A DNA stretch of 23,204 nt from NCBI GenBank assembly GCA_020844525.1, contig JAJGAH010000003.1, positions 1 to 23,204 on the forward strand, given 5' to 3'. The notes below the pieces were generated by a model, which ran no database searches, was not told the DNA's origin, and worked only from the letters and a program-made list of their open reading frames with translations. Of this stretch, positions 1 to 9,366 are shown piece after piece. Made by a program: the position numbers and the translations under genes. How positions within the stretch are numbered: position 1 is the first letter of the stretch; each line of letters starts with the position of its first letter. This stretch comes from Eubacterium sp. GTDB lineage: Bacteria > Bacillota > Clostridia > Lachnospirales > Lachnospiraceae.

Positions 1-2
1 GT

Positions 3-404
3 TTTGTTGACGTGCCGATTTATCATTATCGATATACATTTTCTTCGGCTACAAAAAGCGCAGATACAAGTAAATTCGAAACTGCTATTACAGCTTGGTC
101 TTTAATAAAAAAAGATCTTGATAATGAAAATCTTACACCGTTGGTAATAGAAAAGTGGGCGCGAAATTATATTGTCTGGAATATAAAGATATGTGAAAGA
201 ATGTTATTGTCAGACTCTTTTTCGGAGAAAGAATATAGCAAGGTTAAGGACAATATTTCTACATATAAGGCGTATATTCACCTGCTTGGAAAAAGACATC
301 AAATCTTGGCTGAAAGCATACTAAAATCATGGAGGCAATATGCATTCTGGGGATGCATTTTTTATAAAGCTAAGAAAACATATGTACAATTTAAAAATCG
401 ATAA
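3..404 (+). CDS. C-terminal part of a probable glycosyltransferase (5' end outside window)
   Basis: The reading frame is open from the first bases (codons Phe-Val-Asp-Val-Pro at position 3) to a TAA at 402-404, so this is the 3' end of a longer gene; the in-frame GTG at 12 is only an internal valine. The visible 134 residues begin VDVPIYHYRYTFSSATKSAD. That resembles the tail after the catalytic domain of family-2 glycosyltransferases of capsule loci, where a Tyr-x-Tyr-Arg strand is followed by an alpha-helical C-terminus. The rest is helical and rich in Lys, Trp and Tyr, with no catalytic motif. The call rests on this weak similarity plus position: it lies 30 nt upstream of another glycosyltransferase in a polysaccharide operon. 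It is AT-rich like its neighbours. Confidence 0.5.
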   Translation, partial: FVDVPIYHYRYTFSSATKSADTSKFETAITAWSLIKKDLDNENLTPLVIEKWARNYIVWNIKICERMLLSDSFSEKEYSKVKDNISTYKAYIHLLGKRHQILAESILKSWRQYAFWGCIFYKAKKTYVQFKNR

Positions 405-434
405 TGAGTCGATTAGTTAATATGGAATGAGATT

Positions 435-1283
435 ATGAACCAAGTAAAAGAAAATAATAAGCCCAAGGTGTTGATTGTAATTTTGAATTATGGAACTTAT
501 GATTTAACCTTGAAACTTATAAAAAAATTGTCTGATTTGTCATATAAAGAATATGACATATTTGTTGTTGATAATTGCTCGCCAAATGAATCAGCAAAAG
601 TTTTGGAAGAAAATAGTCAGGAAATGAATTATATTTTCTTTGCCAATAAAACAAATGCTGGCTATGCGGCGGGAAATAATATCGGAATTCGATATGCATA
701 TGAGCATGGCTATGAATATACTTGGATATTAAATAATGACGTTATAATTTTGAATCAAAATGTCCTAGAGCACATGATCAGTACAATTCAAAAACAGGAT
801 CAGGTCGCAGTAATAGGTCCCAAAATAATTACGAGAGATAATACAGTTTGTGCTCCTTACTGCAGACGTCCTACTTTTAAGAGCTTAACCTATGGTATTG
901 CAGCTGAGCGTAATTATAGGAGAAAATATAATGATACTCCAAGAAAAGTTTATCGTGTATATGGATGCTGTATGCTCCTAGATACGAAAGCATTGCATGA
1001 AGTTGATTATATGGACGAAACAACATTCCTTTATGGCGAGGAAGATATTCTGGCGGAGAGATTGCTGAAAAAAGGCTATTCTGCATATTATGATCCGCAA
1101 GTTTGCGTGAAGCACAACGAGTCGTCTTCAATGAAAGAGGTTCCTAAAGAGAAACAAAAGAGAATAATTGAAGCAAGAAGAAAAAGCAGAGAACTATACT
1201 TAAAAGATTATAGACATTTTAGCACAGGACAAATTGCAATGGTGAATATGGTGGCAGATACAATTGCTAGGATCAGAGGATAA
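435..1283 (+). CDS. Family 2 (rhamnosyltransferase-like) glycosyltransferase
   Basis: This 282-aa cytoplasmic or membrane-associated enzyme should transfer a sugar from an NDP-sugar to a growing polysaccharide repeat unit. Visible GT-A landmarks are the N-terminal nucleotide-binding strand VLIVILNYG (residues 12-20), VVDNCSPN (44-51), NAGYAAGNN (74-82), and LNND (99-102), the usual place of the metal-binding DxD-type motif. The acceptor-side segment near residues 175-220 reads VYGCCMLLD ... FLYGEEDILAERL, the pattern of GT2 proteins of the WcaA/rhamnosyltransferase type. The length is normal for a single-domain GT2. It is followed after 6 nt by the polymerase gene, so the two are almost certainly co-transcribed. 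The sugar specificity cannot be read from the sequence. Confidence 0.88.
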   Translation: MNQVKENNKPKVLIVILNYGTYDLTLKLIKKLSDLSYKEYDIFVVDNCSPNESAKVLEENSQEMNYIFFANKTNAGYAAGNNIGIRYAYEHGYEYTWILNNDVIILNQNVLEHMISTIQKQDQVAVIGPKIITRDNTVCAPYCRRPTFKSLTYGIAAERNYRRKYNDTPRKVYRVYGCCMLLDTKALHEVDYMDETTFLYGEEDILAERLLKKGYSAYYDPQVCVKHNESSSMKEVPKEKQKRIIEARRKSRELYLKDYRHFSTGQIAMVNMVADTIARIRG

Positions 1284-1289
1284 AAATTA

Positions 1290-2528
1290 ATGAGGTATCG
1301 TAATAGTTTTATCTCCATTGAAGATAAGCATTTTTACTTATATAAAGGTTGCATCAGCTTACTTCTCCTATTGTTCTTGATGATTATGCCGGATGATTTT
1401 TTTGGAATGTTTGAGCTTTATCATAATGCAACGCCTAGTTTCATTGACTATAAATGGCTTGATTATAGATTCGGCATTGTACAGTTAATTATCCTTATTA
1501 TTGGTATTATCCTTTTCCTGTACCATAAGGTTTATTCTGTAGGACTGGTCTCTATATATTTTCTAATAAGGGAGCTACTTTTTAAGAATAATGTTTTTAC
1601 GATGCATTCATATGAAATGTATTTAACATTATTCGTTGGATTGAGCTTTCTAATACTTACAATATATTCAGCTCAAAATTATGAACAATTAAAGTCATTC
1701 TTTTATGCTTTTCTGTTTTTAAATGTAGTTTCAGTTTACATAAATCGAATTCTTTCATCTTCGGTCGCTGAAGGAAGCAGGTATCATGCATCAAATCTTG
1801 ATGTTGGTGGAACAGGGATAATATGTGCTATTACGCTGTTCTATTTATTGGAAATAAAAGAAAAGAAAGCTTTTGACTATTTTTTCTTAATTATAACAAC
1901 TATTGCGTTGGTTATGTCTGGGTCTAGAAATAGTGTCGGAATTTTTGCTATTTTATTAGTCATTAAATGGATAATTGGAATTTTTAGAAGAGAAGATATA
2001 ACAAAGGAAGAAATTAGACACAGTATACTTAGAATCATTGCGATCGCTATATTTATTGTTGCAGTGATTTTAATTTTTGGTCATCAGATACAAGAAGTTC
2101 TACTGACAAATAGAATTTTCACAACTTTCCTTTCTGGAAATATTGCTAATGATGATTCTTTTGACGGAAGATCAAGGTCAATTGCAATTGGATTAGACAT
2201 TATAAAAGATCATCCTTTTGGAATTTCTGGCTGGTTCACAAATCTTCAAGAAGAAACGAGAATGCGAGGATTTCCCACTTTTCCTCATAGCGATATCATC
2301 TGCTTCTACTTAATGTATGGACCAGTTACGATAATATTATACATTTATGTGATCATACAAATGATAAAGAACAAAGGTATACATAATACATTCTTATGGC
2401 CTCTTCTTTTCCTCCTCTTATACTCTATTATTTCAGGAGGAGCAGAAACAAATTTTAAAATTATATATATTTATGGAGTGGTTATATACCTCTTCATACG
2501 CACAAGATTGGAATACGAAAGGAATTAA
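1290..2528 (+). CDS. O-antigen/capsule polymerase (Wzy-like) membrane protein
   Basis: This 412-aa protein is mostly hydrophobic, with about ten or more predicted membrane segments, for example around residues 22-36, 60-78, 108-123, 132-150 and 380-405. It has a large hydrophilic loop near residues 270-330 containing DGRSRSIAIG and then the short motif HPFG (HPFGISGWF). This topology, the length and the Arg/His-bearing loop fit Wzy/O-antigen ligase-like polymerases, which join lipid-linked repeat units outside the membrane. The family is very divergent, so the call relies on topology and context: flippase and glycosyltransferases lie immediately around it. The next gene starts 4 nt after its stop. 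Confidence 0.75.
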   Translation: MRYRNSFISIEDKHFYLYKGCISLLLLLFLMIMPDDFFGMFELYHNATPSFIDYKWLDYRFGIVQLIILIIGIILFLYHKVYSVGLVSIYFLIRELLFKNNVFTMHSYEMYLTLFVGLSFLILTIYSAQNYEQLKSFFYAFLFLNVVSVYINRILSSSVAEGSRYHASNLDVGGTGIICAITLFYLLEIKEKKAFDYFFLIITTIALVMSGSRNSVGIFAILLVIKWIIGIFRREDITKEEIRHSILRIIAIAIFIVAVILIFGHQIQEVLLTNRIFTTFLSGNIANDDSFDGRSRSIAIGLDIIKDHPFGISGWFTNLQEETRMRGFPTFPHSDIICFYLMYGPVTIILYIYVIIQMIKNKGIHNTFLWPLLFLLLYSIISGGAETNFKIIYIYGVVIYLFIRTRLEYERN

Positions 2529-2532
2529 TAAG

Positions 2533-3537
2533 ATGTTGCATTGTGCTGATGGTCGAGATATTTATGTTGTGTGTCCTTCTGGAGTAAAAACAGGAGGAAC
2601 AGAGTTACTCCACCAATTAGTAAAAGAATTAAGGAATAATCATTTAAATGCTAAGATAGCCTATACGAGACATGTTGCGAACCCTACACCAAAGTCATTT
2701 GAAATATATGTAAATGATTATTGCTTTGTTGATCAAATAGAAGATAGAAACAACGTTGTGGTTGTACTTCCTGAAACATTTATAAGCTATTTGTTCCTTT
2801 TTAATAGTGCTTTTATAGTTGTATGGTGGTTGAGTGTAGATAATTACATGAAATATGAGAGTATAAAGTCAGCGTATCATACTAGAGGAATTGCTGGAAT
2901 TGGCGGCTATTTTAAAAATAAAGCATGGGAAAAGGTAGAGTACCCCATTAGTAAAATCAACATGAGGATAAGGTTGAATCTGGCACAAAGCTATTATGCT
3001 ATAGATTTTTTAAAGAAAAATAATTTTGAGAATATTATCTACCTGTCTGATTATATTAATTTAGACTATATACATAATTCTAGAATTGATATGCCGCGAA
3101 AAAACGTTGTGCTATACAATCCAGTGAAAGGGAAAGAATTTACAAAACATCTAATTTCAAAAGATCCTTCAATGAGATGGAAGCCGTTAATCGGAATGAC
3201 AAATGATGAAGTAAGGAAATGCTTGGAAACAAGTAAGGTATATGTTGACTTTGGAAATCACCCTGGAAAAGACAGATTTCCAAGAGAAGCCGCGATGTGT
3301 GGATGTTGTGTAATTACCGGAAAGCGTGGGGCAGCAGGATTCTATAAAGATATACCTATCCCTAGTAAATATAAATTTGATGATAAGAAAAAAGAATATG
3401 ACGCTATAATAGAAAAAATTAAATATTGCTTTGACAATTTCTCTGATGCACAGGCGGATTTTGAAGAGTACAGAGAAACAATAAAAAATGAGCCGCTAAG
3501 TTTTAAATCAGACGTAAAAAAAATTTTTGTTGATTGA
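2533..3537 (+). CDS. GT-B-like glycosyltransferase
   Basis: The start is taken at ATG 2533, with AAAGGA about nine bases upstream, not at the in-frame ATG 2473 inside the polymerase gene. The 334-aa product opens with a Rossmann strand and glycine loop, IYVVCPSGVKTGGTELLHQL (residues about 10-29), typical of the N-terminal domain of GT-B enzymes. The C-terminal half contains VYVDFGNHPGKDRFPREAAM followed by CGCCVITGKRG (residues about 236-266). This corresponds to the donor-site region where GT-B enzymes carry a Glu in a 'P..E.A..G' pattern. It lies between polymerase and flippase genes, so a role in adding a sugar to the repeat unit is likely; donor and acceptor are unknown. Confidence 0.7.
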   Translation: MLHCADGRDIYVVCPSGVKTGGTELLHQLVKELRNNHLNAKIAYTRHVANPTPKSFEIYVNDYCFVDQIEDRNNVVVVLPETFISYLFLFNSAFIVVWWLSVDNYMKYESIKSAYHTRGIAGIGGYFKNKAWEKVEYPISKINMRIRLNLAQSYYAIDFLKKNNFENIIYLSDYINLDYIHNSRIDMPRKNVVLYNPVKGKEFTKHLISKDPSMRWKPLIGMTNDEVRKCLETSKVYVDFGNHPGKDRFPREAAMCGCCVITGKRGAAGFYKDIPIPSKYKFDDKKKEYDAIIEKIKYCFDNFSDAQADFEEYRETIKNEPLSFKSDVKKIFVD

Positions 3538-3549
3538 GATAAATCACTT

Positions 3550-5022
3550 ATGGAAAAAGCAGAAAATAAAACGCATTCAATAAAATATAATGCATTGATG
3601 AATGTGATTCTCACAGCATCAAGCTTTTTATATCCTCTTATTACGTTTCCATATGTTTCTAGAGTACTTCTAGTTGCCGGAAACGGGAAGGTGAATTTTG
3701 CTGCTTCTGTTGCTAACTATTTTATGATGGTAGCTTCTCTTGGTATTCCAACATATGGTGTGCGTGCTTGCGCTCAAGTACGTGATAATAAAGATGAACT
3801 ATCAAAAACAGCTCAAGAAATACTAATAATCAATTTGATAGCAACTGTTCTTGTAAGTATCACATATATTATTTGCGTTTTTACAATACCAAGATTTAGC
3901 CAAGATAAAGTGCTGTTTTTTATTGAAGGAATAAATATCGTTCTTAACATGTTTGGCGCAAATTGGTTGTACCAAGCACTTGAAAAATATGATTATATAA
4001 CCATACGTTCCATAATTTTCAAGGCTATTTCTGTGGTTCTTATGTTTATGTTTGTCCATAAAGCATCGAACTATAGAGTGTATGCTTTTACATTTGTTTT
4101 CGCTAATGTAGGATCAAATATTCTTAATTTCCTCAGACTTCATAGATATATAAGTTTTAAGAAATTTTCAAATTATAACTTTAAAAAGCACTTAGGACCT
4201 ATCTTTATTCTTTTTGCTCAAAATGTAACTGTTTCAATATATACAAACTTAGATACTGTTATGCTCGGCTTTATGCGTGATGATACACAAGTAGGGCTTT
4301 ATACAGCTGCTGTAAAGTTTAAAGGTTTATTAACAGGAGTGGTAGTTTCATTAGGAAATGTTTTATTGCCAAGAATGTCTTTTTATGTCAAGAATAATCT
4401 TAAAAATGAATTTAAACAGTTGATGGCATCAGCATTAAATACTATTTTTTTCTTGGCATTTCCTATTGTTATTTATTTTTTACTTGCTTCCAGAGATTGT
4501 ATTCTCTTTATCGCTGGCAGGCAATATTTAGGTGCCGTGTTGGCAATGCAGGTAATAACACTGGCTGTTTTGCCAAATGGTTTGACTGGAATTATTGGTG
4601 TGCAAATCTTGACTCCTCTAAATAGGGAGAGACAGGTCCTTTATTCAGTAATCATAGGTGCTTCTTCAGATTTTATACTTAATCTTATAATGATTCCATT
4701 TTGGGGAGCAACAGGTGCGGCTCTAGCAACAACAGTTGCCGAGTTTTTAGTTTTGATTGCTCAAGTGATTTTGGGTAGAGATGTATTATCAACAGTTTCT
4801 AAGGATATAAAGTTTTTACATTATTTTCTTCTCTCTATCATAGCTGGATTACCGACATTTTTTGTATTCAAGATGTTAAAATATCCGTCTATTATTCGCC
4901 TTATGATAACATTTATTATTTATTCGATTATATATTGCTTTCTATTATATATTTATAAAGATCCAATATTATATAAGGCTCTTGATAATAAAATTACAAG
5001 GCGATTCGTAAGAAGGAGTTGA
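3550..5022 (+). CDS. Polysaccharide flippase (Wzx-like, MATE/MOP superfamily)
   Basis: This 490-aa integral membrane protein has roughly 12-14 hydrophobic segments. The N-terminus, NVILTASSFLYPLITFPYVS (residues about 18-37), is the classic opening of oligosaccharide flippases of the RfbX/Wzx family ('N....l....pl.t.pyisr'). Other family-like features are GIPTYGVRACA (residues 67-77) and ATGAALATTVAEF (about residues 385-397). It should move the undecaprenyl-linked repeat unit from the inner to the outer face of the cytoplasmic membrane for Wzy-type polymerisation. Length is standard. The preceding gene ends 12 nt upstream, and glf starts 7 nt after its stop. Confidence 0.9.
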   Translation: MEKAENKTHSIKYNALMNVILTASSFLYPLITFPYVSRVLLVAGNGKVNFAASVANYFMMVASLGIPTYGVRACAQVRDNKDELSKTAQEILIINLIATVLVSITYIICVFTIPRFSQDKVLFFIEGINIVLNMFGANWLYQALEKYDYITIRSIIFKAISVVLMFMFVHKASNYRVYAFTFVFANVGSNILNFLRLHRYISFKKFSNYNFKKHLGPIFILFAQNVTVSIYTNLDTVMLGFMRDDTQVGLYTAAVKFKGLLTGVVVSLGNVLLPRMSFYVKNNLKNEFKQLMASALNTIFFLAFPIVIYFLLASRDCILFIAGRQYLGAVLAMQVITLAVLPNGLTGIIGVQILTPLNRERQVLYSVIIGASSDFILNLIMIPFWGATGAALATTVAEFLVLIAQVILGRDVLSTVSKDIKFLHYFLLSIIAGLPTFFVFKMLKYPSIIRLMITFIIYSIIYCFLLYIYKDPILYKALDNKITRRFVRRS

Positions 5023-5029
5023 TTCACCC

Positions 5030-6139
5030 ATGTACGATTATTTGATAGTAGGATCCGGTCTTTACGGAGGCACATGTGCCAGAGAACTAACAGACGCTGG
5101 AAAGAAAGTCCTTGTGATTGACAAGCGTCCAAACATTGCTGGTAACGTATACACAGAAGATATTGAAGGCATCCACGTTCACAAGTACGGAGCACATATC
5201 TTCCATACGAATAATAAGACCGTCTGGGATTATGTTCAACGCTTCGCTACATTTAATCGCTTCACCAATTCTCCTGTGGCGAACTACAAGGGTGAGCTTT
5301 ACTCCATGCCTTTTAATATGTACACATTCAATAAGATGTGGGGTGTAGTCACACCGGAAGAAGCGGCGGCCAAGATTGAGGAACAAAGACAAGAAATCAA
5401 GGGAGAGCCGAAGAATCTCGAGGAGCAGGCGATTTCTCTTGTTGGCCGAGACATTTTCGAGAAGCTTGTCAAAGGGTATACAGAAAAGCAGTGGGGCAGG
5501 GATTGCAAGGATCTTCCAGCTTTCATTATTAAGAGATTGCCGGTGCGTTTGACTTTTGATAATAATTACTTTAACGCTCTTTATCAGGGCATTCCGATCG
5601 GTGGCTATACCAAGATGGTAGAGAAAATGCTTGATGGGATAGAAGTAAAGACCGGTGTTGATTACTTATCTGATCGTGATCATTGGAACAGTGTGGCAGA
5701 TAAGATTATCTACACAGGCCCGATCGATGCTTTTTTCGAGTATAGGCTGGGATATCTTGAATACCGGTCAGTTCACTTTGAAACGGAAGTTTTGGGCAAA
5801 CCAAATTTCCAAGGTAATGCCGCTGTGAATTATACAGATCGTGAAACACCATGGACTCGTATCATTGAGCATAAGTGGTTCCAGTACGGGAAAGATGATG
5901 AAGGAAATGATCTGCCGAAGACCGTAATCAGCCGGGAGTACAGTTCCGAGTGGAAGCCGGGAGATGAGCCTTATTATCCTGTGAATGACGAGAAGAACGG
6001 TGTGCTCTATCAGAAGTATAAAGAGCTTTCCGATCAGGAGCAGAATGTAATCTTCGGCGGACGTCTTGGTGAATACAAGTACTACGATATGGATAAGACG
6101 ATCGAAGCAGCACTGGAGAAGAGTCGGGAATTGATGTGA
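5030..6139 (+). CDS. glf: UDP-galactopyranose mutase
   Basis: This 369-aa cytosolic flavoenzyme interconverts UDP-galactopyranose and UDP-galactofuranose, supplying Galf for surface glycans. The N-terminus has the FAD-binding loop VGSGLYGG (residues 7-14). It continues with the highly conserved mutase block around NIAGNVYTED, HKYGAHIFHT and SPVANYKGELYSMPFN, and ends with FGGRLGEYKYYDMD, all characteristic of Glf. Full length for the family. An AAGGAG site precedes the ATG by about eleven bases. Codon use and GC content are visibly higher than in the genes on both sides, as if the conserved mutase has a different history from its AT-rich neighbours. Its presence suggests the glycan contains galactofuranose. 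Confidence 0.97.
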   Translation: MYDYLIVGSGLYGGTCARELTDAGKKVLVIDKRPNIAGNVYTEDIEGIHVHKYGAHIFHTNNKTVWDYVQRFATFNRFTNSPVANYKGELYSMPFNMYTFNKMWGVVTPEEAAAKIEEQRQEIKGEPKNLEEQAISLVGRDIFEKLVKGYTEKQWGRDCKDLPAFIIKRLPVRLTFDNNYFNALYQGIPIGGYTKMVEKMLDGIEVKTGVDYLSDRDHWNSVADKIIYTGPIDAFFEYRLGYLEYRSVHFETEVLGKPNFQGNAAVNYTDRETPWTRIIEHKWFQYGKDDEGNDLPKTVISREYSSEWKPGDEPYYPVNDEKNGVLYQKYKELSDQEQNVIFGGRLGEYKYYDMDKTIEAALEKSRELM

Positions 6140-6166
6140 TATTAGATTGGAAAAAGATTGACGATA

Positions 6167-7346
<1,180 letters not shown>

Positions 7347-7577
7347 TTAGGAATTCGGACCTATCAAAGTTAATTGTAGAGCGCTTGTGATTGTAAACAC
7401 AGATCCGGAGTGATAGGGTGTCTAAGGAGATAATGATTCAAGGCGGTCAGTCCTTCATGGTGGACATGCCAGCGAGAGAATTGCTGATGTGCTGGAATTC
7501 GGAGAAATAAGACTTTAAAATACTTCGTCCGAGTACACTAATGAAAGACAGTGGGGTCTTATAGGAGGGGAAGATGT
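7347..7577 (+). other. Intergenic spacer between polysaccharide locus and caspase gene
   Basis: No recognisable gene fills this 231-nt gap. It contains a short inverted repeat CCTATCA (7360-7366) / TGATAGG (7411-7417), a 10-nt direct repeat GGAATTCGGA at 7350-7359 and 7494-7503, and a possible 30-codon reading frame listed separately. The AGGAGGGG at 7563-7570 is the ribosome site of the caspase gene. I see no convincing -35/-10 pair and no intrinsic terminator. The direct repeats could be chance or the traces of a small insertion. Confidence 0.5.
7418..7510 (+). CDS. Possible 30-aa small protein or gene remnant
   Basis: A GTG at 7418 has GGAG (7407-7410) seven bases upstream and opens 30 codons to TAA at 7508-7510. 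The peptide begins VSKEIMIQGGQSFMVDMPAR and ends MCWNSEK. I do not recognise it. It could be a genuine leader-type peptide in front of the caspase gene, the left-over end of a disrupted gene, or chance. It has no membrane segment. Its only support is the ribosome site and the otherwise empty spacer. Confidence 0.2.
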   Translation: MSKEIMIQGGQSFMVDMPARELLMCWNSEK

Positions 7578-8546
7578 ATGAAGAAAGCACTTATTGTAGG
7601 GTTAAATGATTATGAGAGTTGTCCATTATCTTTTTGTGTAAACGATGCTGTTGAAATAAAATCTCTTATAGAAACAAATGGAGATGGTTCACCGAATTTC
7701 GATGCTAAACTTATAACAGACAAATGTGATCAAAATACATTACTAGACAATATCGAAGAACTTTTTAAGAGTGATCCCGAAATTGCGCTATTATATTTTT
7801 CTGGACATGGAGCCGATAAGGATGGAGGGTATCTCGTAACTACTGATTTTTGTTCTACAAATTATGGCGTACGCATGACAGATGTCATGAATATTGCTAA
7901 TAAATCTAAGGCGAAAAATAAAGTTATTATTTTAGACTGTTGTTTTGCTGGTAATATGGGGCAGTCTTTATTGGCCAATAATGAATCTATTCTAGGCCCG
8001 GGCGTAACGATTATCGCGGCAAGTCGATCCGATGAAACGTCTGCAGAAAGAGGAGATCTTTGCCATGGGGTTTTTACTGATTTATTAATTCAAGGATTAA
8101 AAGGTGGGGCAGCCGATATTGGTGGCAATATCACTCCGGCAAGTTTATATGCATTTGTTGATCAAGCTCTTGGAGCATGGGAACAAAGACCTGTTTTCAA
8201 GACGAACATTTCACAGTTTTTGCCACTTCGTTTAATTGAAGCCAAAGTTCCTAAAAATTTGTTGCGAAAAATACCTAAATTATTTCCGTCTGCAACTGAT
8301 GAATATAAGCTAGATCCATCATATGAGTTCACTAATGTCCCAACTGAGGTACACATAATTGAAAAACCATACGCTATCCCAGAACATGTTGAGATTTTTA
8401 AGACTCTTCAGCTGTTTGAAAGCGTTGGATTAGTTGAGCCTGTAGACGAAGATCATATGTATTTTGCGGCAATGCATTCTAAATCTTGTAAGTTGACAGC
8501 ACTGGGTTTACATTATTGGAGACTTGCAACGGATAAAAGATTTTGA
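7578..8546 (+). CDS. Caspase-like (peptidase C14) protease, probable Thoeris-type effector
   Basis: The start is ATG 7578, seven bases after AGGAGGGG; an in-frame upstream ATG at 7551 lies before that site. The 322-aa product begins with the caspase-fold strand KKALIVGLNDY. It has the catalytic histidine in YFSGHGAD (His77) and the catalytic cysteine in ILDCCFAG (Cys122 by alignment with the metacaspase DxCxSG box). After the roughly 220-residue protease domain comes a C-terminal part (about 240-322) ending LGLHYWRLATDKRF, possibly a winged-helix-like or ligand-sensing domain. The TIR gene starts 17 nt downstream on the same strand. TIR-caspase pairs have been described as a Thoeris subtype in which a TIR-made nucleotide signal activates the protease and kills or arrests infected cells. 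Ligand and targets here are inferred. Confidence 0.85.
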   Translation: MKKALIVGLNDYESCPLSFCVNDAVEIKSLIETNGDGSPNFDAKLITDKCDQNTLLDNIEELFKSDPEIALLYFSGHGADKDGGYLVTTDFCSTNYGVRMTDVMNIANKSKAKNKVIILDCCFAGNMGQSLLANNESILGPGVTIIAASRSDETSAERGDLCHGVFTDLLIQGLKGGAADIGGNITPASLYAFVDQALGAWEQRPVFKTNISQFLPLRLIEAKVPKNLLRKIPKLFPSATDEYKLDPSYEFTNVPTEVHIIEKPYAIPEHVEIFKTLQLFESVGLVEPVDEDHMYFAAMHSKSCKLTALGLHYWRLATDKRF

Positions 8547-8563
8547 AAGTGAGGGTATCTAGT

Positions 8564-8977
8564 ATGAGCAAGACTTATAATCTTTTTATTAGCCATTCTT
8601 GGAACTATTCGGATGCTTATGAGAAATTGTTGAATTTGTTAGATAAAGATACATCGTTTTCATATAAAAATTATTCAGTGCCAAAAGATGATCCTGTTCA
8701 TACGAATGGAACGGATAAGGAATTATATGAAGCAATTAAAGAGCAAATGTCTCATGCAAGTGTAGTTTTAATAATGGCTGGAGTATATTCCACATATAGT
8801 AAATGGATAAATAAGGAAATAAAGATAGCACAAGAAGAATTCAACAATCCTAAACCAATTATTGCGATTGAACCGTGGGCAAGTACCAACACATCAACTG
8901 TTGTGAAAGATGCTGCGGATGAAATTGTAAGATGGAATAGTAAAAGCATTATTGATGCAATAAAAGAATTAGGATGA
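8564..8977 (+). CDS. TIR-like domain protein (ThsB/MTH538 type), probable signal-producing sensor
   Basis: The start is ATG 8564, with GAGGG (8551-8555) eight bases upstream; a TTG start at 8543 overlapping the caspase stop is less likely. The 137-aa protein is a single TIR-like domain. It opens with YNLFISHSW (strand A and the box-1-like loop) and has VVLIMAGVYSTYSKWINKEI (residues 67-86), in which Trp81 and Glu85 fit the conserved Trp-x3-Glu catalytic site of NAD-cleaving TIRs, then IIAIEPW near residue 100. This matches the short stand-alone ThsB class that senses phage and makes a cyclic ADP-ribose-type messenger. It is co-directional with and directly downstream of the caspase gene, so it probably makes that protease's activator. 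NADase activity is inferred from the family. Confidence 0.85.
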   Translation: MSKTYNLFISHSWNYSDAYEKLLNLLDKDTSFSYKNYSVPKDDPVHTNGTDKELYEAIKEQMSHASVVLIMAGVYSTYSKWINKEIKIAQEEFNNPKPIIAIEPWASTNTSTVVKDAADEIVRWNSKSIIDAIKELG

Positions 8978-8986
8978 AGCTTCATC
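8973..8986. repeat. 14-bp perfect palindrome at the end of the TIR gene
   Basis: GATGAAGCTTCATC overlaps the TIR stop codon. It is flanked by AGGAT on the left and ATCCT on the right, giving a larger imperfect dyad. No T-run follows, so it is not a standard intrinsic terminator, but it could act as a weak bidirectional terminator or mRNA-end stabiliser between convergent transcription units. Confidence 0.35.
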
Positions 8987-9007
8987 TTATCCTAAAGATA
9001 GTTGCCT

Positions 9008-9293
9008 CTATTCCTCATACTTGTGGTCAAATTCGTACAGCTCTTCTGACAGCAGATCTCTCAGAAGGGCTGTATCTTCTTTATCCGGAATCTCATCTGC
9101 ATTTACAGTTCCAATGACCTTTCCGATCACCTGGACATGATCGTCTTCGTTTTTTTTCTCCGTAGGGGAGATTCGGGTTCAGGGAGTACAGCTTATTGTC
9201 ATACAAGCGTTTGATCACGGCTCCATCCGCGCTGGAGCAGATTATGATAACATTACTGATGCCATTAGAAATCCTAGATTTGAATATTTTCAT
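9008..9293 (-). pseudogene. Fragment of an S24/LexA-type repressor, frameshifted
   Basis: On the - strand, one frame reads ADGAVIKRLYDNKLYSLNPN and then LPYGEKK. After the A8 run (plus 9150-9157), a second frame continues EDDHVQVIGKVIGTVNADEI to a stop at 9008-9010. Joined, they match the C-terminal half of S24 peptidase-domain repressors: the 'DG..vvKrl' strand with the catalytic lysine, then 'l.sLNp.yp', then 'vqViGkVig'. The N-terminal HTH and the Ser-containing strand are missing. Seven As instead of eight would restore the frame, so one break is a +1 in a homopolymer. It is a decayed phage or mobile-element repressor between two defence systems, or partly a sequencing error. Confidence 0.65.
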
Positions 9294-9366
9294 TACCTCC
9301 GCTGTGGTAGATTTGGATTTTCTACTGCGACGGGGATTTTTTTGCGCATCCGAGATGAGAGTAGAG

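Noticed and set aside
8543..8563. TTG start for the TIR gene overlapping the caspase stop
   Set aside because: The conserved TIR domain starts right after ATG 8564, which has GAGGG at a good distance; the TTG adds only seven unconserved residues.
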